Counted from the first letter of the stretch, positions 1-8,520 are shown. The stretch is 64,000 nt of DNA from an uncultured Collinsella sp. (GCA_900542085.1 UQMK01000001.1:62001-126000); one strand, 5' to 3'. Translations and numbers: made by a program. The notes: generated from the sequence alone by a model not told the origin.

Positions 1-18
1 GAGAAGCGGAGTAGAACA

Positions 19-993
19 ATGGCAATTAAGAAGCTGATCCTTGATCTGGATATGGGTGTGGACGATGCGATGGCGCTTGCCTATGCCATCGCGAGCCCCG
101 AGGTGGAGCTCGTCGGCATTACCACGTGCTTTGGCAACGTGCGCGTCGACCAGTCGGCGCATAACTGCTTGGCGGTGCTCGACCTGTTGGGTCGTCCCGA
201 GGTGCCGGTGTACCTGGGTGCCGACCGTCCTCTGCAGGCGACTGAGCCCTATACGCCGCCGGCGTCCACCGCGCTCATTCACGGCAAGAACGGCATCGGC
301 GGCGCGAGCGTGCCGGCGTCGCCCTACGAGCCGGTGGGGGCGACGTCTGCCGACGGTAACGCTGCGGTCGATTATCTGATCGATGCCGCGCGCACCTATG
401 GTCCCGATCTGGTCTACGTAGCGACCGGCCCGCTCTCCAACCTGGCGCTTGCCCTGGAGCGCGATGCGGCAGCGGTGATGTCTATCGGCCGCGTGGTGGT
501 TATGGGCGGCGCCCTGACCGTGCCCGGCAACGTGAGCGCGGGCGCCGAGGCCAACATGGCAAGTGATCCCGAGGCGGCCGACGCCGTGCTGCGTTCGGGC
601 CGCAAGCTCACTATGGTGGGTTTGGATGTGACGCATCGCGTGGTGCTCACGCGTCGCGACATTGCCGGCTGGACGGGCTCGGGCACCATGGCCGGTTGCG
701 CGTTTGCGAGCATGGTGGAGCACTATATTGGCTCGTACGAGATGAACGCCCCCTACCTTGGTGGCTGCGCGCTGCACGATCCGCTTGCCGTCGCCGTGGC
801 GATTGACCCCACGCTCGTGGGCGCGCTCGGCTGTAACCTGCGCGTCGACCTGCTCGGCGAGTATCGCGGCCGCACCATCTGCGATGAGCGCCGTGTGGCC
901 GACCCCGACAAGAGCGCACTCGTGGCGCTGACTGTTGACGCTCCGCGCTTCCTGTCCGAGTTCAAGACGCGCATGGCCCGTGTCCTTGGCTAA
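19..993 (+). CDS. Nucleoside hydrolase (IunH/RihA-type)
   Basis: Predicted inosine/uridine-preferring nucleoside hydrolase that splits the N-glycosidic bond of ribonucleosides to free base and ribose in the cytoplasm (purine/pyrimidine salvage). The 324-residue length is normal for the family. The Ca2+ and ribose-binding signature DxDxxxDD is read as D9, D11, D15 and D16 near the N-terminus; TGPLSNLAL, VVMGG, NMASDPEAA and the active-site HDPLAV motif follow in the expected order. The ATG is preceded by a purine-rich GAGAAGCGGAG. Substrate choice (purine or pyrimidine) cannot be read from the sequence. Upstream context lies outside the window, so operon membership is unknown. Confidence 0.9.
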   Translation: MAIKKLILDLDMGVDDAMALAYAIASPEVELVGITTCFGNVRVDQSAHNCLAVLDLLGRPEVPVYLGADRPLQATEPYTPPASTALIHGKNGIGGASVPASPYEPVGATSADGNAAVDYLIDAARTYGPDLVYVATGPLSNLALALERDAAAVMSIGRVVVMGGALTVPGNVSAGAEANMASDPEAADAVLRSGRKLTMVGLDVTHRVVLTRRDIAGWTGSGTMAGCAFASMVEHYIGSYEMNAPYLGGCALHDPLAVAVAIDPTLVGALGCNLRVDLLGEYRGRTICDERRVADPDKSALVALTVDAPRFLSEFKTRMARVLG

Positions 994-1004
994 GTTGTCT
1001 TTTT

Positions 1005-1078
1005 GGATGGGGCTTTTTTTGACTGGTATGATTGGTGCGACCATTCGAACCAGCTAAAAGAGCCCCGTCCCAAATTGA
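1005..1078. repeat. Imperfect inverted repeat with an AAGAGCCCCGTCCCA core
   Basis: Arms at about 1005-1026 and 1050-1070 pair imperfectly (ATGGGGCTTTTTTT-GACTGG against CCAGCTAAAAGAGCCCCGTC). The block CAGCTAAAAGAGCCCCGTCC is nearly repeated at 22318-22337. It may act as the terminator of the nucleoside hydrolase gene or as part of the luxS leader. Confidence 0.5.
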
Positions 1079-1096
1079 CTATCGAGAGGATCTGCT

Positions 1097-1585
1097 ATGG
1101 AGCGCATCGCGAGCTTTTCCGTTGACCATCTGCTGCTTGAGCCCGGCGTGTATGTGAGCCGCATCGACCGCGATCCGGCGACCGGCGCCGCCGTCACCAC
1201 CTTTGACCTGCGCCTGACCACGCCCAACAAGGAGCCGGTCATGAACACGGCAGAGTGCCACACCATCGAGCACCTGGGCGCGACGTTCCTTCGCAACCAT
1301 GCCGAGTGGTCGAGCCGCATTGTCTACTTTGGCCCCATGGGCTGCCGCACGGGCTTTTACCTCGTCGTTTTTGGTGAGCTGACGAGCGAGGAGATTCTGC
1401 CGCTCGTGCGTGAGCTGTTCGAGTTTGTCGCCGGCTTTGAGGGCGATGTCCCCGGCGCCGCTCCCGAGGAGTGCGGTAACTACCTGGACCAGAACCTCCC
1501 CATGGCAAACTGGCTCGCGCGCCGTTACCTCGACCGTGACCTGGCCGATATCGATGAGAAGCACTTGCACTATCAGCAGGCGTAA
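1097..1585 (+). CDS. luxS: S-ribosylhomocysteine lyase LuxS
   Basis: Cleaves S-ribosylhomocysteine to homocysteine and DPD, the precursor of autoinducer-2, in the activated methyl cycle. The 162-residue length is typical. Metal ligands are visible as H55 and H59 in the HTIEH motif (with the general base E58) and C126 in EECGNY; the catalytic cysteine is C83 in MGCRTGFY. The start follows GAGAGGATCTGCT, a good ribosome-binding site. It appears to be a single-gene unit, with inverted-repeat sequence upstream and a hairpin terminator downstream. No methyl-cycle partner such as mtnN is adjacent. This is a conserved family and the call is secure. Confidence 0.97.
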   Translation: MERIASFSVDHLLLEPGVYVSRIDRDPATGAAVTTFDLRLTTPNKEPVMNTAECHTIEHLGATFLRNHAEWSSRIVYFGPMGCRTGFYLVVFGELTSEEILPLVRELFEFVAGFEGDVPGAAPEECGNYLDQNLPMANWLARRYLDRDLADIDEKHLHYQQA

Positions 1586-1614
1586 GGGCTTTGCCGCTCA
1601 AGACGTGCGCAACG

Positions 1615-1645
1615 GGCGCCTTCGCTTATGCGGGGGCGCCTTTTT
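1615..1645 (+). terminator. Rho-independent terminator after luxS
   Basis: GGCGCC (1615-1620) and GGCGCC (1635-1640) can pair around a 14-base loop, followed directly by TTTTT at 1641-1645. Confidence 0.65.
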
Positions 1646-1665
1646 GTTGAGTGGTCGGGACGAGC

Positions 1666-1730
1666 GTTCAAAATCGCTCATGTTTGTTCTAGAATGTTCA
1701 TACTGTCACATAAACGAACAGGAGTGAACA
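1666..1730 (+). promoter_or_regulatory. Phased GTTC/GAAC operator-like sites before the DUF4867 gene
   Basis: GTTCA or GTTCT occurs at 1666, 1686 and 1696, and the inverse GAACA at 1716 and 1726. Starts are therefore spaced by multiples of 10 bases and fall on one face of the helix. This resembles operators of DeoR-type sugar regulators, but no such regulator is encoded nearby. The last site overlaps the ribosome-binding site (AGGAG at 1720-1724). Confidence 0.4.
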
Positions 1731-2374
1731 TGCATATCTATTCTGTCGAGGATTCCGAGTTCAAATCCTATGGCAACGTTTGGGATGACGTTCCGTCCGA
1801 GCTCACGTCGTCCATGCTCGAGGCGCTCTCCGCTACGCCCATCCCCGAGGGCAGTAAGTACGTGGCCTCCGCGCCCGAGCTCGAGCAGGTTGAGGGTGCC
1901 GACACGCTCGGCTTTCTCATGTTTGGCGGTCGTCCCTTCCAGTTGGGCTGGTGCAACGGCCACAATACACGACTCAACTGCCTGGAGTATCACCGCGCCA
2001 GCGAGTTCAACCTGGGTGCACGCGACTTTATCCTGCTCGTGGCACATCGTTGGGAGATCGAGGGCGGCAAGCTCGATACCGCGTGCGTCAAGGCGTTCCG
2101 CGTGCCGGCGGGTACGGTCGTCGAAGTCTTCAACACCACGCTCCACTACACGCCCTGCATGGTCGATGACGGCGGCTTCCAGGTGATGGTGGCGCTGCCC
2201 GCCGGCACCAATGGACCGCGCCCCGAGGCTGCGGCCGACATGCCCGCGGCCGGTGACAGCTACTGCTACTGGAAGGCCGACAAGTGGGTCCTCTGCCATG
2301 CTGACAGCCCCAAAGCTGCCGAGGGTGGCTACGTAGGTCTCATTGGCAAGAACCTCGACATCACCGTGGACTAG
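1730..2374 (+). CDS. DUF4867 family protein (cupin-like, sugar-metabolism associated)
   Basis: A 214-residue soluble protein matching what I recall of the DUF4867 family of gut Firmicutes and Coriobacteria. Recognisable stretches are the N-terminal MHIYSVEDSEFKSYG, the QLGWCNGHNTRLNCLEYHR block and the VPAGTVVEVFNTTLHYTPC block. The last resembles the metal-binding strands of a cupin. No enzymatic role is established that I know of; relatives often sit in carbohydrate-use operons. The start at 1730 is chosen because AGGAG lies five bases upstream; an upstream in-frame start at 1628 would overlap the luxS terminator. The gene has its own operator-like leader and a palindrome array at its 3' end. 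Confidence 0.75.
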   Translation: MHIYSVEDSEFKSYGNVWDDVPSELTSSMLEALSATPIPEGSKYVASAPELEQVEGADTLGFLMFGGRPFQLGWCNGHNTRLNCLEYHRASEFNLGARDFILLVAHRWEIEGGKLDTACVKAFRVPAGTVVEVFNTTLHYTPCMVDDGGFQVMVALPAGTNGPRPEAAADMPAAGDSYCYWKADKWVLCHADSPKAAEGGYVGLIGKNLDITVD

Positions 2375-2382
2375 AATCTTCT

Positions 2383-2520
2383 GTCTCGATCTGTAACATC
2401 TAGCGGGCTAAATCGTCTCTACCTGTTACAGATTTAGACAAACTGCAGGGGACAGGCCGAACAATCTCAATCTGTAACGCCAGGCCCGGTTTTGGCGGCC
2501 TAGCTGTTACAGATCGAGAC
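2383..2520. repeat. 57-base palindrome array, cluster A (two units)
   Basis: Units 2383-2439 and 2464-2520 are each exactly 57 bases with a 24-base spacer. Each has a 5' arm like GTCTCGATCTGTAACATCT, a ~19-base variable centre, and a 3' arm TGTTACAGATTTAGAC (first unit) or TGTTACAGATCGAGAC (last unit). The same units recur at 52547-52683 and 54419-54636. Confidence 0.9.
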
Positions 2521-2533
2521 AAACGGGCCCAAA

Positions 2534-2566
2534 CCATCACAAAGGTGTCTGTCCCCTTTGTGGCAG
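2534..2566. repeat. GGGGAC-core palindrome P1
   Basis: CCATCACAAAGG and CCTTTGTGGCAG flank a centre reading TGTCTGTCC. It is one of seven close copies in the window (others at 14732, 18450, 52501, 52704, 53568 and 54375). Confidence 0.85.
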
Positions 2567-2580
2567 CTTGGGCAGGCGGG

Positions 2581-2686
2581 TATCAAAAAGTGTCAGACGG
2601 GACGGTTGCCGGGCACCTGTGCGCGAAAAGAAGTATCGGCCTGCCCCGTTGTCGTTGAGCGACGCGTTGTTTGCAGGGATACTGAG
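2581..2686 (+). promoter_or_regulatory. Regulatory block shared with the rpiR/EIIA divergon
   Basis: TATCA with AAGTGTCAG (2581-2596), GCGAAAAGAAGTATCGG (2623-2639) and GCAGG-N-ATACT-N-AGC (2673-2687) recur at 20498-20603 with the same spacings (+42 and +98 from the first T) while the bases between them have diverged. AAGTRTC appears twice and its inverse GATACT once, as expected for a multi-site operator. It sits directly upstream of the 6-phospho-beta-glucosidase gene. Confidence 0.6.
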
Positions 2687-2718
2687 CCTATGACAACAGC
2701 GTGCGAAAGGATTGATGC

Positions 2719-4149
2719 ATGGCTTTCCGTAATGACTTCCTGTGGGGCGGCGCGACGGCTGCCAACCAGTGCGAGGGCGCCTACAACGTGGACGGCCGCG
2801 GCCTTGCCAACGTGGACGTGGCTCCGCACGGCCCCGAGCGCTACGCGGTGGTCTCCGGCCAGCGCAAGATGCTCGACTTCGAGGACGGCTATTACTATCC
2901 TGCGCAGACCGGCATCGATTTCTATCACCATTACAAGGAGGACATCGCCATCTTTGCCGAGATGGGCTTTAAGACCTTCCGCATGAGCTTGGCGTGGACC
3001 CGCATTTTCCCCAACGGCGACGAGACCGAGCCCAACGAGGCCGGCTTGGCTTTCTACGAGGACGTATTCCGCGAGTGCCAGGCGCACGGTATCGAGCCGC
3101 TCGTGACCATCACACACTTCGACTGCCCGATTCACCTCATCAAGGAGTACGGCGGCTGGCGCAACCGCAAGCTCATCGACTTCTACAAGAACCTTGCAAC
3201 CACGATCTTCACCCGCTACAAGGGCTTGGTGAAGTACTGGCTTACCTTTAACGAGATCAATATGATCCTGCACCTGCCGTTTATGGGTGCCGGTCTGGTC
3301 TTTGAGGAGGGCGAGAACAAGGAGGCCGTCGAGTACCTGGCCGCCCACAATGAGCTCGTCGCCAGCGCGTGGGCAACCAAGATCGCCCACGAGATCGACC
3401 CCGAGATCAAGATCGGCTGCATGCTCGCCGCAGGTAGCTACTACCCCTACAGCTGCCGTCCGGGCGATGTACGCCAGGCGCAGCTCGATAACCAGAGCAA
3501 CTATTTCTTCGTCGACGTTCAGAGCCGCGGCTACTACCCGGCCTATGCCGTCAAGAAGCTCGAGCGTCTGGGAATCGATGTGGGTATGACGGACGAGGAC
3601 CGCGAGATCCTGGCCGCTAACACCGTCGACTTCATCAGCTTTAGCTACTACAGCACCCGCTGCTCTGCCGGTGCCGATAACCCCGATGTCGAGCGCACCC
3701 AGGGCAACGCCTTCGCCGGCGCCAAGAATCCCTACCTGCAGGAGAGCCAGTGGGGCTGGGCCATCGATCCGCTGGGCTTCCGCATCACCCTTAACGACCT
3801 GTACGACCGTTATCAGAAGCCGCTGTTTGTGGTCGAGAACGGTCTGGGCGCCAAGGATGTTGTCGAGGAGGATGGCTCCATCAACGACGACTACCGTATC
3901 GACTTCCTGCGTCAGCACATCGCCGCGATGCGCGATGCGGTGACCGAGGACGGCGTTGACCTGCTGGGCTACACCACCTGGGGCCCGATCGACCTGGTCT
4001 CGGCCGGCACGGGCGAGATGTCCAAGCGCTACGGCTTTATCTATGTGGATCGCGACGACGCCGGCAACGGCACCCTCAAGCGCTTCAAGAAGAAGAGCTT
4101 CGACTGGTACAAGAAGGTTATTGCTTCTAATGGTGAGGACCTTTCCTAA
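2719..4149 (+). CDS. Glycoside hydrolase family 1, 6-phospho-beta-glucosidase
   Basis: Predicted to hydrolyse phosphorylated beta-glucosides (cellobiose- or aryl-glucoside-6-phosphate) delivered by a PTS, in the cytoplasm. It is 476 residues, normal for GH1. The acid/base glutamate is E179 in LTFNEIN and the nucleophile E373 in FVVENG. A late SAGTGEMSKRYGFIYVD segment carries the S-x-K-x-Y pattern typical of phospho-sugar-specific GH1 enzymes. The segment HFDCPIHL replaces the more usual HFDTP/HYEMP. AAAGGA precedes the ATG. No PTS permease is adjacent, but the promoter block matches the one near the EIIA gene at 20759. The stop codon lies inside the arm of long hairpin L1. Confidence 0.92.
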   Translation: MAFRNDFLWGGATAANQCEGAYNVDGRGLANVDVAPHGPERYAVVSGQRKMLDFEDGYYYPAQTGIDFYHHYKEDIAIFAEMGFKTFRMSLAWTRIFPNGDETEPNEAGLAFYEDVFRECQAHGIEPLVTITHFDCPIHLIKEYGGWRNRKLIDFYKNLATTIFTRYKGLVKYWLTFNEINMILHLPFMGAGLVFEEGENKEAVEYLAAHNELVASAWATKIAHEIDPEIKIGCMLAAGSYYPYSCRPGDVRQAQLDNQSNYFFVDVQSRGYYPAYAVKKLERLGIDVGMTDEDREILAANTVDFISFSYYSTRCSAGADNPDVERTQGNAFAGAKNPYLQESQWGWAIDPLGFRITLNDLYDRYQKPLFVVENGLGAKDVVEEDGSINDDYRIDFLRQHIAAMRDAVTEDGVDLLGYTTWGPIDLVSAGTGEMSKRYGFIYVDRDDAGNGTLKRFKKKSFDWYKKVIASNGEDLS

Positions 4150-4252
4150 GGGCACTGAGGCGCTCAACCTTGGGGCTCCAACCCTCCTCGCGTACCTAAG
4201 TACGCTTCGTCGGGCTTGTCGCTCCCAATCTTGAGCACCTCAGGCCCTTAGG
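4145..4252. repeat. Long hairpin element L1
   Basis: CCTAAGGGCACTGAGGCGCTC (4145 on) pairs with GAGCACCTCAGGCCCTTAGG (ending 4252); the centre holds GCGTACCTAAGTACGC. The 5' arm includes the stop codon of the glycosidase gene. The centre matches that of L4 (44318-44431). Confidence 0.85.
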
Positions 4253-4307
4253 GGGGCGGGCCTGACCGCTGTGAATTTCGCGTGCTCATCCTCATAGCCT
4301 CCTAACC

Positions 4308-4346
4308 AAGGCGCCCGGCGAGCAGTTAATGCTCACCGGGCGCCTT
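4308..4346. terminator. Strong hairpin, possible terminator
   Basis: AAGGCGCCCGGCGAGCA (4308-4324) and TGCTCACCGGGCGCCTT (4330-4346) pair with one mismatch around GTTAA. There is no T-tract on either strand. It covers the ATG at 4345, which argues against that ATG as a start for the next gene. TGGGACATGCGGCCCG at 4362-4377 is a further short palindrome, nearly repeated at 12916. Confidence 0.5.
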
Positions 4347-4413
4347 GCCGTCTGCGGATTTTGGGACATGCGGCCCGCTTTTTCGACCCATCTGTCGGTA
4401 CACTAAAGGCACT

Positions 4414-6297
4414 ATGGGTACCCGCGAGCGACATATCGGCCACGCGGCCGCCCGGACCGCGCCGGTTGCGGATCCCAGGGGCGGCAGGTTGTTCGCTATG
4501 CCGCGATTCCTAGTTGGTATAACGCACCGTGCATATCGCCATCGCGTCTTTGCTATCGCCGGTGTCACCACCGCGCTGTTCCTTATACTTTTGGTGGTCT
4601 TGCCGGCGTTGTTCGCCTCCGATTCCAAGCTTTCCAATGCCGTGCCCGCCTATAGCGAGGTGTCCGAAGAGGTCGTGGATGCGCTCGTCCACTCGAGCTC
4701 TCTCCCGCTGCTTGTCGCCGCAATTATATTTTCAATCTGGGGCGTATCGGTCTATCTGCGCTGTTTGGACTATGTGTTGCGCCGCCGCCTTGTTGCCATC
4801 GCCACCATCTGCGCCCTGTGGATGATCGAAGTCATTCTCAAGTACAAGTCGTTCACGCCGTTCTATGCCACCGTGCTGTGGTACCTGTACTACGTGCCCA
4901 TGACGCTCATTCCGCTGCTCTATCAGTTATGTGGTCTGCGCCTTGCGGGCCTGGAGCAACACCGTCTGGGTCGCCGCTACTGCGCTGCGCTGTGGATTGT
5001 GGCCATCCTGCTTATCGGATTTGTGCTCACCAACGATTTTCACCAGCAGGTCTTTCTCTTTGACCGCACAATCGACACCTGGAGCAACGATTACACGTAC
5101 GGCTGGGGTTATTTCGCCGTCCTCGTGTGGACGGCCTTTGACTTCGTGGCCTTTTTTATCCTGGTGGGCCGGTCCTCGTCCTTTCGCATCCAGCGTTTCT
5201 CGGGCACGGCGGCGCTCGTGCTGCTGGGCGGCGCATTCTTTGCCATCTCGTATGCGTTGCGCGTGCCTTGGGCATGGAGGCTCAACTTTTCGCTCGTCTA
5301 TTGTGTCCTGTGCGTGGTGGCGATGGAAATCTGTCTCGATTGTGGTGTCATTCCGTCGTATCACGACATCGCCGGCATCTTCGACACCTTGCCGCTTGAC
5401 CTCAAAGTTCTAACGCGCGACCTGCAGGAAGTCTATGCCACGCCAGTTTCAAAGCCAATGCCGGTAGGCGTGCGCGAGGAGTTGCGGACCCAGGAGCACG
5501 GCCGCGCCCACGCCTTTGCCGTGGCGTCCGATCCCGATGTGATGTACCGCGCCTTTCCACTGCTGGGCGGATCGGCCCTGCTTGCCCAAGACGTGTCGGA
5601 GCTCAATGAGCTTAACCGTGAACTGGCACATCGTCGCATGGAGCTGCAGCGTCAAAACGAGCTACTCGCCGCCGACTACGACCTTAAGACGCATTTGGCA
5701 GACCAAGAGGCCGAGACCTTGCTGGTCCAAGACGTAGACCAGGCGCTTGCCCGCGCGTTCGAAGGGATGTACGACCTGCTGAGCTCGCTGCCGCCGTTGA
5801 CCGACGAAGCGTCTTCGCGCGAGCGTTACCGCATGCTGCAGCGCGCCAAGATGCTCGTCGCCTATTGCAAACGCAAGGGGTCGCTCACGTTGGCACAGCA
5901 CGGGGAGAGCGGTTTTGATCGCGACCGCATTCAGCTCATTGCCAACGAGCTCGCAAGCGACCTGCGCACCATCGATATCGATTGCGCCTCGATTATCGCC
6001 ATACGGCGCCCGATGCACGCCAGTACGGTAAGCGCCCTGTACGACTGTGTGTATGACTTTGCGTTTTTTGCCTACACCACCGACCATCCGGCGCTTATGT
6101 ATCACTTGGGCGACCATGACCGATGCAGTGTCGAGCTGCGCGCCACGCTTTTTTCCAACGATGATGCAGATCTTTCGCAGACGTCCGCTGCGCAAGAGCT
6201 CGAAAGCGCTCTGCAAGGGCGCAACGTGGCATACCGCCTTGAGGGTGAGCCCGGCCAGCTGCGCATGATCGTCTTGATGCCGAGAGCGGGTGAGTGA
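4414..6297 (+). CDS. Membrane sensor protein, kinase-like but without a recognisable ATPase domain
   Basis: About 627 residues. A basic N-terminal segment is followed by seven or eight hydrophobic helices (about residues 35-310 from this start), a cytoplasmic linker, a probable coiled coil (ELNRELAHRRMELQRQNELL) and a C-terminal region laid out like a histidine kinase. I cannot find the N, G1 or G2 boxes of an HATPase domain, nor a convincing phospho-acceptor H-box. It overlaps the true kinase gene by four bases (or leaves a short gap if that gene starts at 6300), so the two are translationally linked. Its role is probably signal input or a partner for the kinase; that is inference. Start choices are ATG at 4414 or 4498; ATG 4345 lies in a hairpin. 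Confidence 0.6.
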   Translation: MGTRERHIGHAAARTAPVADPRGGRLFAMPRFLVGITHRAYRHRVFAIAGVTTALFLILLVVLPALFASDSKLSNAVPAYSEVSEEVVDALVHSSSLPLLVAAIIFSIWGVSVYLRCLDYVLRRRLVAIATICALWMIEVILKYKSFTPFYATVLWYLYYVPMTLIPLLYQLCGLRLAGLEQHRLGRRYCAALWIVAILLIGFVLTNDFHQQVFLFDRTIDTWSNDYTYGWGYFAVLVWTAFDFVAFFILVGRSSSFRIQRFSGTAALVLLGGAFFAISYALRVPWAWRLNFSLVYCVLCVVAMEICLDCGVIPSYHDIAGIFDTLPLDLKVLTRDLQEVYATPVSKPMPVGVREELRTQEHGRAHAFAVASDPDVMYRAFPLLGGSALLAQDVSELNELNRELAHRRMELQRQNELLAADYDLKTHLADQEAETLLVQDVDQALARAFEGMYDLLSSLPPLTDEASSRERYRMLQRAKMLVAYCKRKGSLTLAQHGESGFDRDRIQLIANELASDLRTIDIDCASIIAIRRPMHASTVSALYDCVYDFAFFAYTTDHPALMYHLGDHDRCSVELRATLFSNDDADLSQTSAAQELESALQGRNVAYRLEGEPGQLRMIVLMPRAGE

Positions 6298-7793
6298 CGA
6301 TGCAGATTTCGCTCATTCTTCCCCAAATTGTTGCGCTCGATGTTGTCTTTGCCCTGGCTGCGTGTCTGCAGACGATTCACGTCCCGCTCATCGCATCGCG
6401 CCGCTCGTCCTATAACCGTAAGGTGATTTGCGCCTACGAGGCGAGTCTTGTGCTTCACCTGATGATTTCGGCGCTCATCTTATTCGCGTCGTCTGGCTCG
6501 TATCTGGTGGCGCCGCTTGACGTTTGCGCCAGGGCAATGGGCGGAGCGTTGTGGCTCAATGCCGCGATCTTTGCCTATGGCGTGGCACTTATGGTGCGCT
6601 ATCGTCGCCCCGTCATGCTGGTCGAGCTGCTGCTTGTTGTCGCCGTTACACCGCCGGTGGTTTTTGCCATGGGCTCGGCGTGGGCCGTTGTCCTTATCGC
6701 AGAGGGAGCGTTCTTCCTGTTCCGTTCCATCGCGGCGCTCTTGATGGACGTCCGTAACCGCCAGGAGGATATCACCGCGTTCTCGACGATCGAGACCATC
6801 AACGTGATTCCCGTGGGCATCCTGTATCTGGACCCGAGGGGCCGTCCGCTGCTCATGAACCGCTGCATGCGCAAAAACCTGGTGGAACTTCATATGCCTA
6901 CCGATCTGTGTGACATGAGCAGCACATGGAACGACCTGCGCAAACTTAGCATGCAAATGCCCGAAAGCAGTAGGAACCGTGTGCGGATTAACTTGGACCG
7001 TTTTGGTGAGGCTCGCGCGGTGATCGAGATTTCTCCCGCCGAGATTCGCCTATTTGTGCACGACGAGGTTATGGTTTCGGGCCGCCTCTTTGAGCGCATT
7101 ATCGGACTGGACGTGACGGAGTATGCGCATGCCCACGACCGCCTGGCGCAAGCCAATCACCTGCTTGAGCTTGCGGGTAAAGAACTCCAGGCCCAGATCG
7201 AAGAAGTCAAAAAGGTTGCCGACAATGCGGCCTACCTACGTATGCGTGCCCGCGTTCACGATGTAATCGGGCAGCGTCTGTCCATTCTTCATCGCTATTT
7301 GGAGGAGGGGCGTCTGGACGATGAGTCGCTCGAGCAGATTGACCCGTTGCTACGCTCAATTGCCGCCGATTTGCGTAGTGACGGTGCCAGCGAGCCTGCA
7401 GAGCAGCTGGGTGATATCGTCCATGCTTTTGGCCTGGTGAGTGTGCAGATCGATGTTGAGGGCGCGCTGCCCGAGGACGCGCGTGTCGCGGCGACCTTTT
7501 TGCAGATTATCCGCGAGGCCTCGACCAACGCCACCAAGCACGCGCAGGCCCACCAGGTCCATGTGCACCTGTGGCAGGAGGAGTCGAACGGATGCGACAT
7601 CGCGCGCATGACCATCTCTAACGACGGCTCCCCGGCCCCCGTATCGTATCGCGAGGGAACGGGTATCCCAGGTATGAGGCATGTCGCGCAAAATCTGGGT
7701 GGCAGCCTAGAGGTCCACGCCGCCCCGCCCTTTACGCTTACGGTATCCATTCCGCTTAACGCCAACGACACGTCCCAAAGGAGAAGCTCATGA
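6294..7793 (+). CDS. NarL-type sensor histidine kinase with membrane N-terminus
   Basis: 499 residues from a GTG at 6294 (an ATG at 6300 is equally possible). About six membrane segments fill the first ~150 residues. A PAS-like region (NVIPVGILYLDPRGRPLLMN) and a helical linker follow. The HisKA_3-type box is RARVHDVIGQRLS, with the acceptor histidine at about residue 322. The HATPase shows an N-box (IIREASTNATKHA) and a G-box (GTGIPGMRHVAQNLGG). It should autophosphorylate and pass phosphate to the response regulator whose ATG overlaps its stop (ATGA, 7790-7793). The ligand is unknown. Confidence 0.88.
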   Translation: MTMQISLILPQIVALDVVFALAACLQTIHVPLIASRRSSYNRKVICAYEASLVLHLMISALILFASSGSYLVAPLDVCARAMGGALWLNAAIFAYGVALMVRYRRPVMLVELLLVVAVTPPVVFAMGSAWAVVLIAEGAFFLFRSIAALLMDVRNRQEDITAFSTIETINVIPVGILYLDPRGRPLLMNRCMRKNLVELHMPTDLCDMSSTWNDLRKLSMQMPESSRNRVRINLDRFGEARAVIEISPAEIRLFVHDEVMVSGRLFERIIGLDVTEYAHAHDRLAQANHLLELAGKELQAQIEEVKKVADNAAYLRMRARVHDVIGQRLSILHRYLEEGRLDDESLEQIDPLLRSIAADLRSDGASEPAEQLGDIVHAFGLVSVQIDVEGALPEDARVAATFLQIIREASTNATKHAQAHQVHVHLWQEESNGCDIARMTISNDGSPAPVSYREGTGIPGMRHVAQNLGGSLEVHAAPPFTLTVSIPLNANDTSQRRSS

Positions 7794-8410
7794 TTCGCGT
7801 GCTAATCGTCGAAGACCAGGCCATTCTGCGCGAAAGTCTGGCGCGCTCCGTTGGCGACCAGCCCGATATGACCGTTGTTTCCGCCATCGCCGATGCCTCC
7901 GAGGCCTTGGGTGTCGCGCTCAGGGAGCGCCCGGACATGATACTGATGGACGTATGCACCGAACATGATTCCAACGGCATCGTGGCGGCGGCGCGCATCA
8001 AGGAGCAGCTGCCCGAGTGTCGCATCATTATCATGACCGGCATGCCCGAGATCACCTTTGTCGATCAGGCCCGCGAGGCGGGCGTCGATAGCTTTGTGTA
8101 CAAGAACGTCGGTATCGACGAGCTGTTCGCCGTGATGCGCTCTACGCTGGCGGGCTATTGCACGTTTCCCAAGCCGCCCGAGAGCATTTTTTCGGGTACG
8201 GCGGCACTCGACGATGTCGAGCTGTCGATTTTGCGCCTTGCCTGCGAGGGCAAGAGCCGTCGCGAGATTGCGGCCGAGCTGTTTATGAGTGAGGGCACCA
8301 TCAAGCGTCGCATCTCGGAGATCCTAAGCAAGACCGGCTACGACAACATCATGCGCCTTGCCGTGCATGCGGTGACCGAGGGCAGCATCGTTCCCAACAT
8401 GGAGCGCTAG
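7790..8410 (+). CDS. LuxR/NarL-family response regulator
   Basis: 206 residues. The receiver domain spans residues 1-120 with acidic pocket E8/D9, phospho-acceptor D54 (ILMDVCTEHD) and a conserved lysine in VYKNVG. The C-terminal LuxR-type helix-turn-helix is at about 140-200 (LACEGKSRREIAAELFMSEGTIKRRISEIL split across the recognition helix). Its start codon overlaps the kinase stop, so it is the last gene of the 4414-8410 operon. It probably binds DNA as a dimer when phosphorylated. No target site can be assigned. A perfect 15-base inverted repeat ends the unit. Confidence 0.93.
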   Translation: MIRVLIVEDQAILRESLARSVGDQPDMTVVSAIADASEALGVALRERPDMILMDVCTEHDSNGIVAAARIKEQLPECRIIIMTGMPEITFVDQAREAGVDSFVYKNVGIDELFAVMRSTLAGYCTFPKPPESIFSGTAALDDVELSILRLACEGKSRREIAAELFMSEGTIKRRISEILSKTGYDNIMRLAVHAVTEGSIVPNMER

Positions 8411-8435
8411 CGCTCGTTACGCATCGGCATAAAGC

Positions 8436-8470
8436 GGCGGGGCCGCAGGATTATCTCCTGCGGCCCCGCC
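8436..8470. terminator. Bidirectional terminator between convergent genes
   Basis: GGCGGGGCCGCAGGA (8436-8450) and TCCTGCGGCCCCGCC (8456-8470) form a perfect 15-base stem with a five-base loop. The T-tract is missing, so its strength is uncertain. It lies between the response regulator (+) and the lipoprotein gene (-). Confidence 0.6.
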
Positions 8471-8520
8471 TGACATGTGCGCGGATGTGTCCGCCAATCC
8501 GCGGCTGATGTTACGTGCCG

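Noticed and set aside
2593..4167. 524-codon minus-strand frame over the 6-phospho-beta-glucosidase
   Set aside because: Overlaps a full GH1 enzyme with both catalytic glutamates; no motifs in the antisense product.
4345..4413. N-terminal extension of the sensor protein to ATG 4345
   Set aside because: That ATG lies in the 3' arm of a strong hairpin (4308-4346) without a ribosome-binding site.
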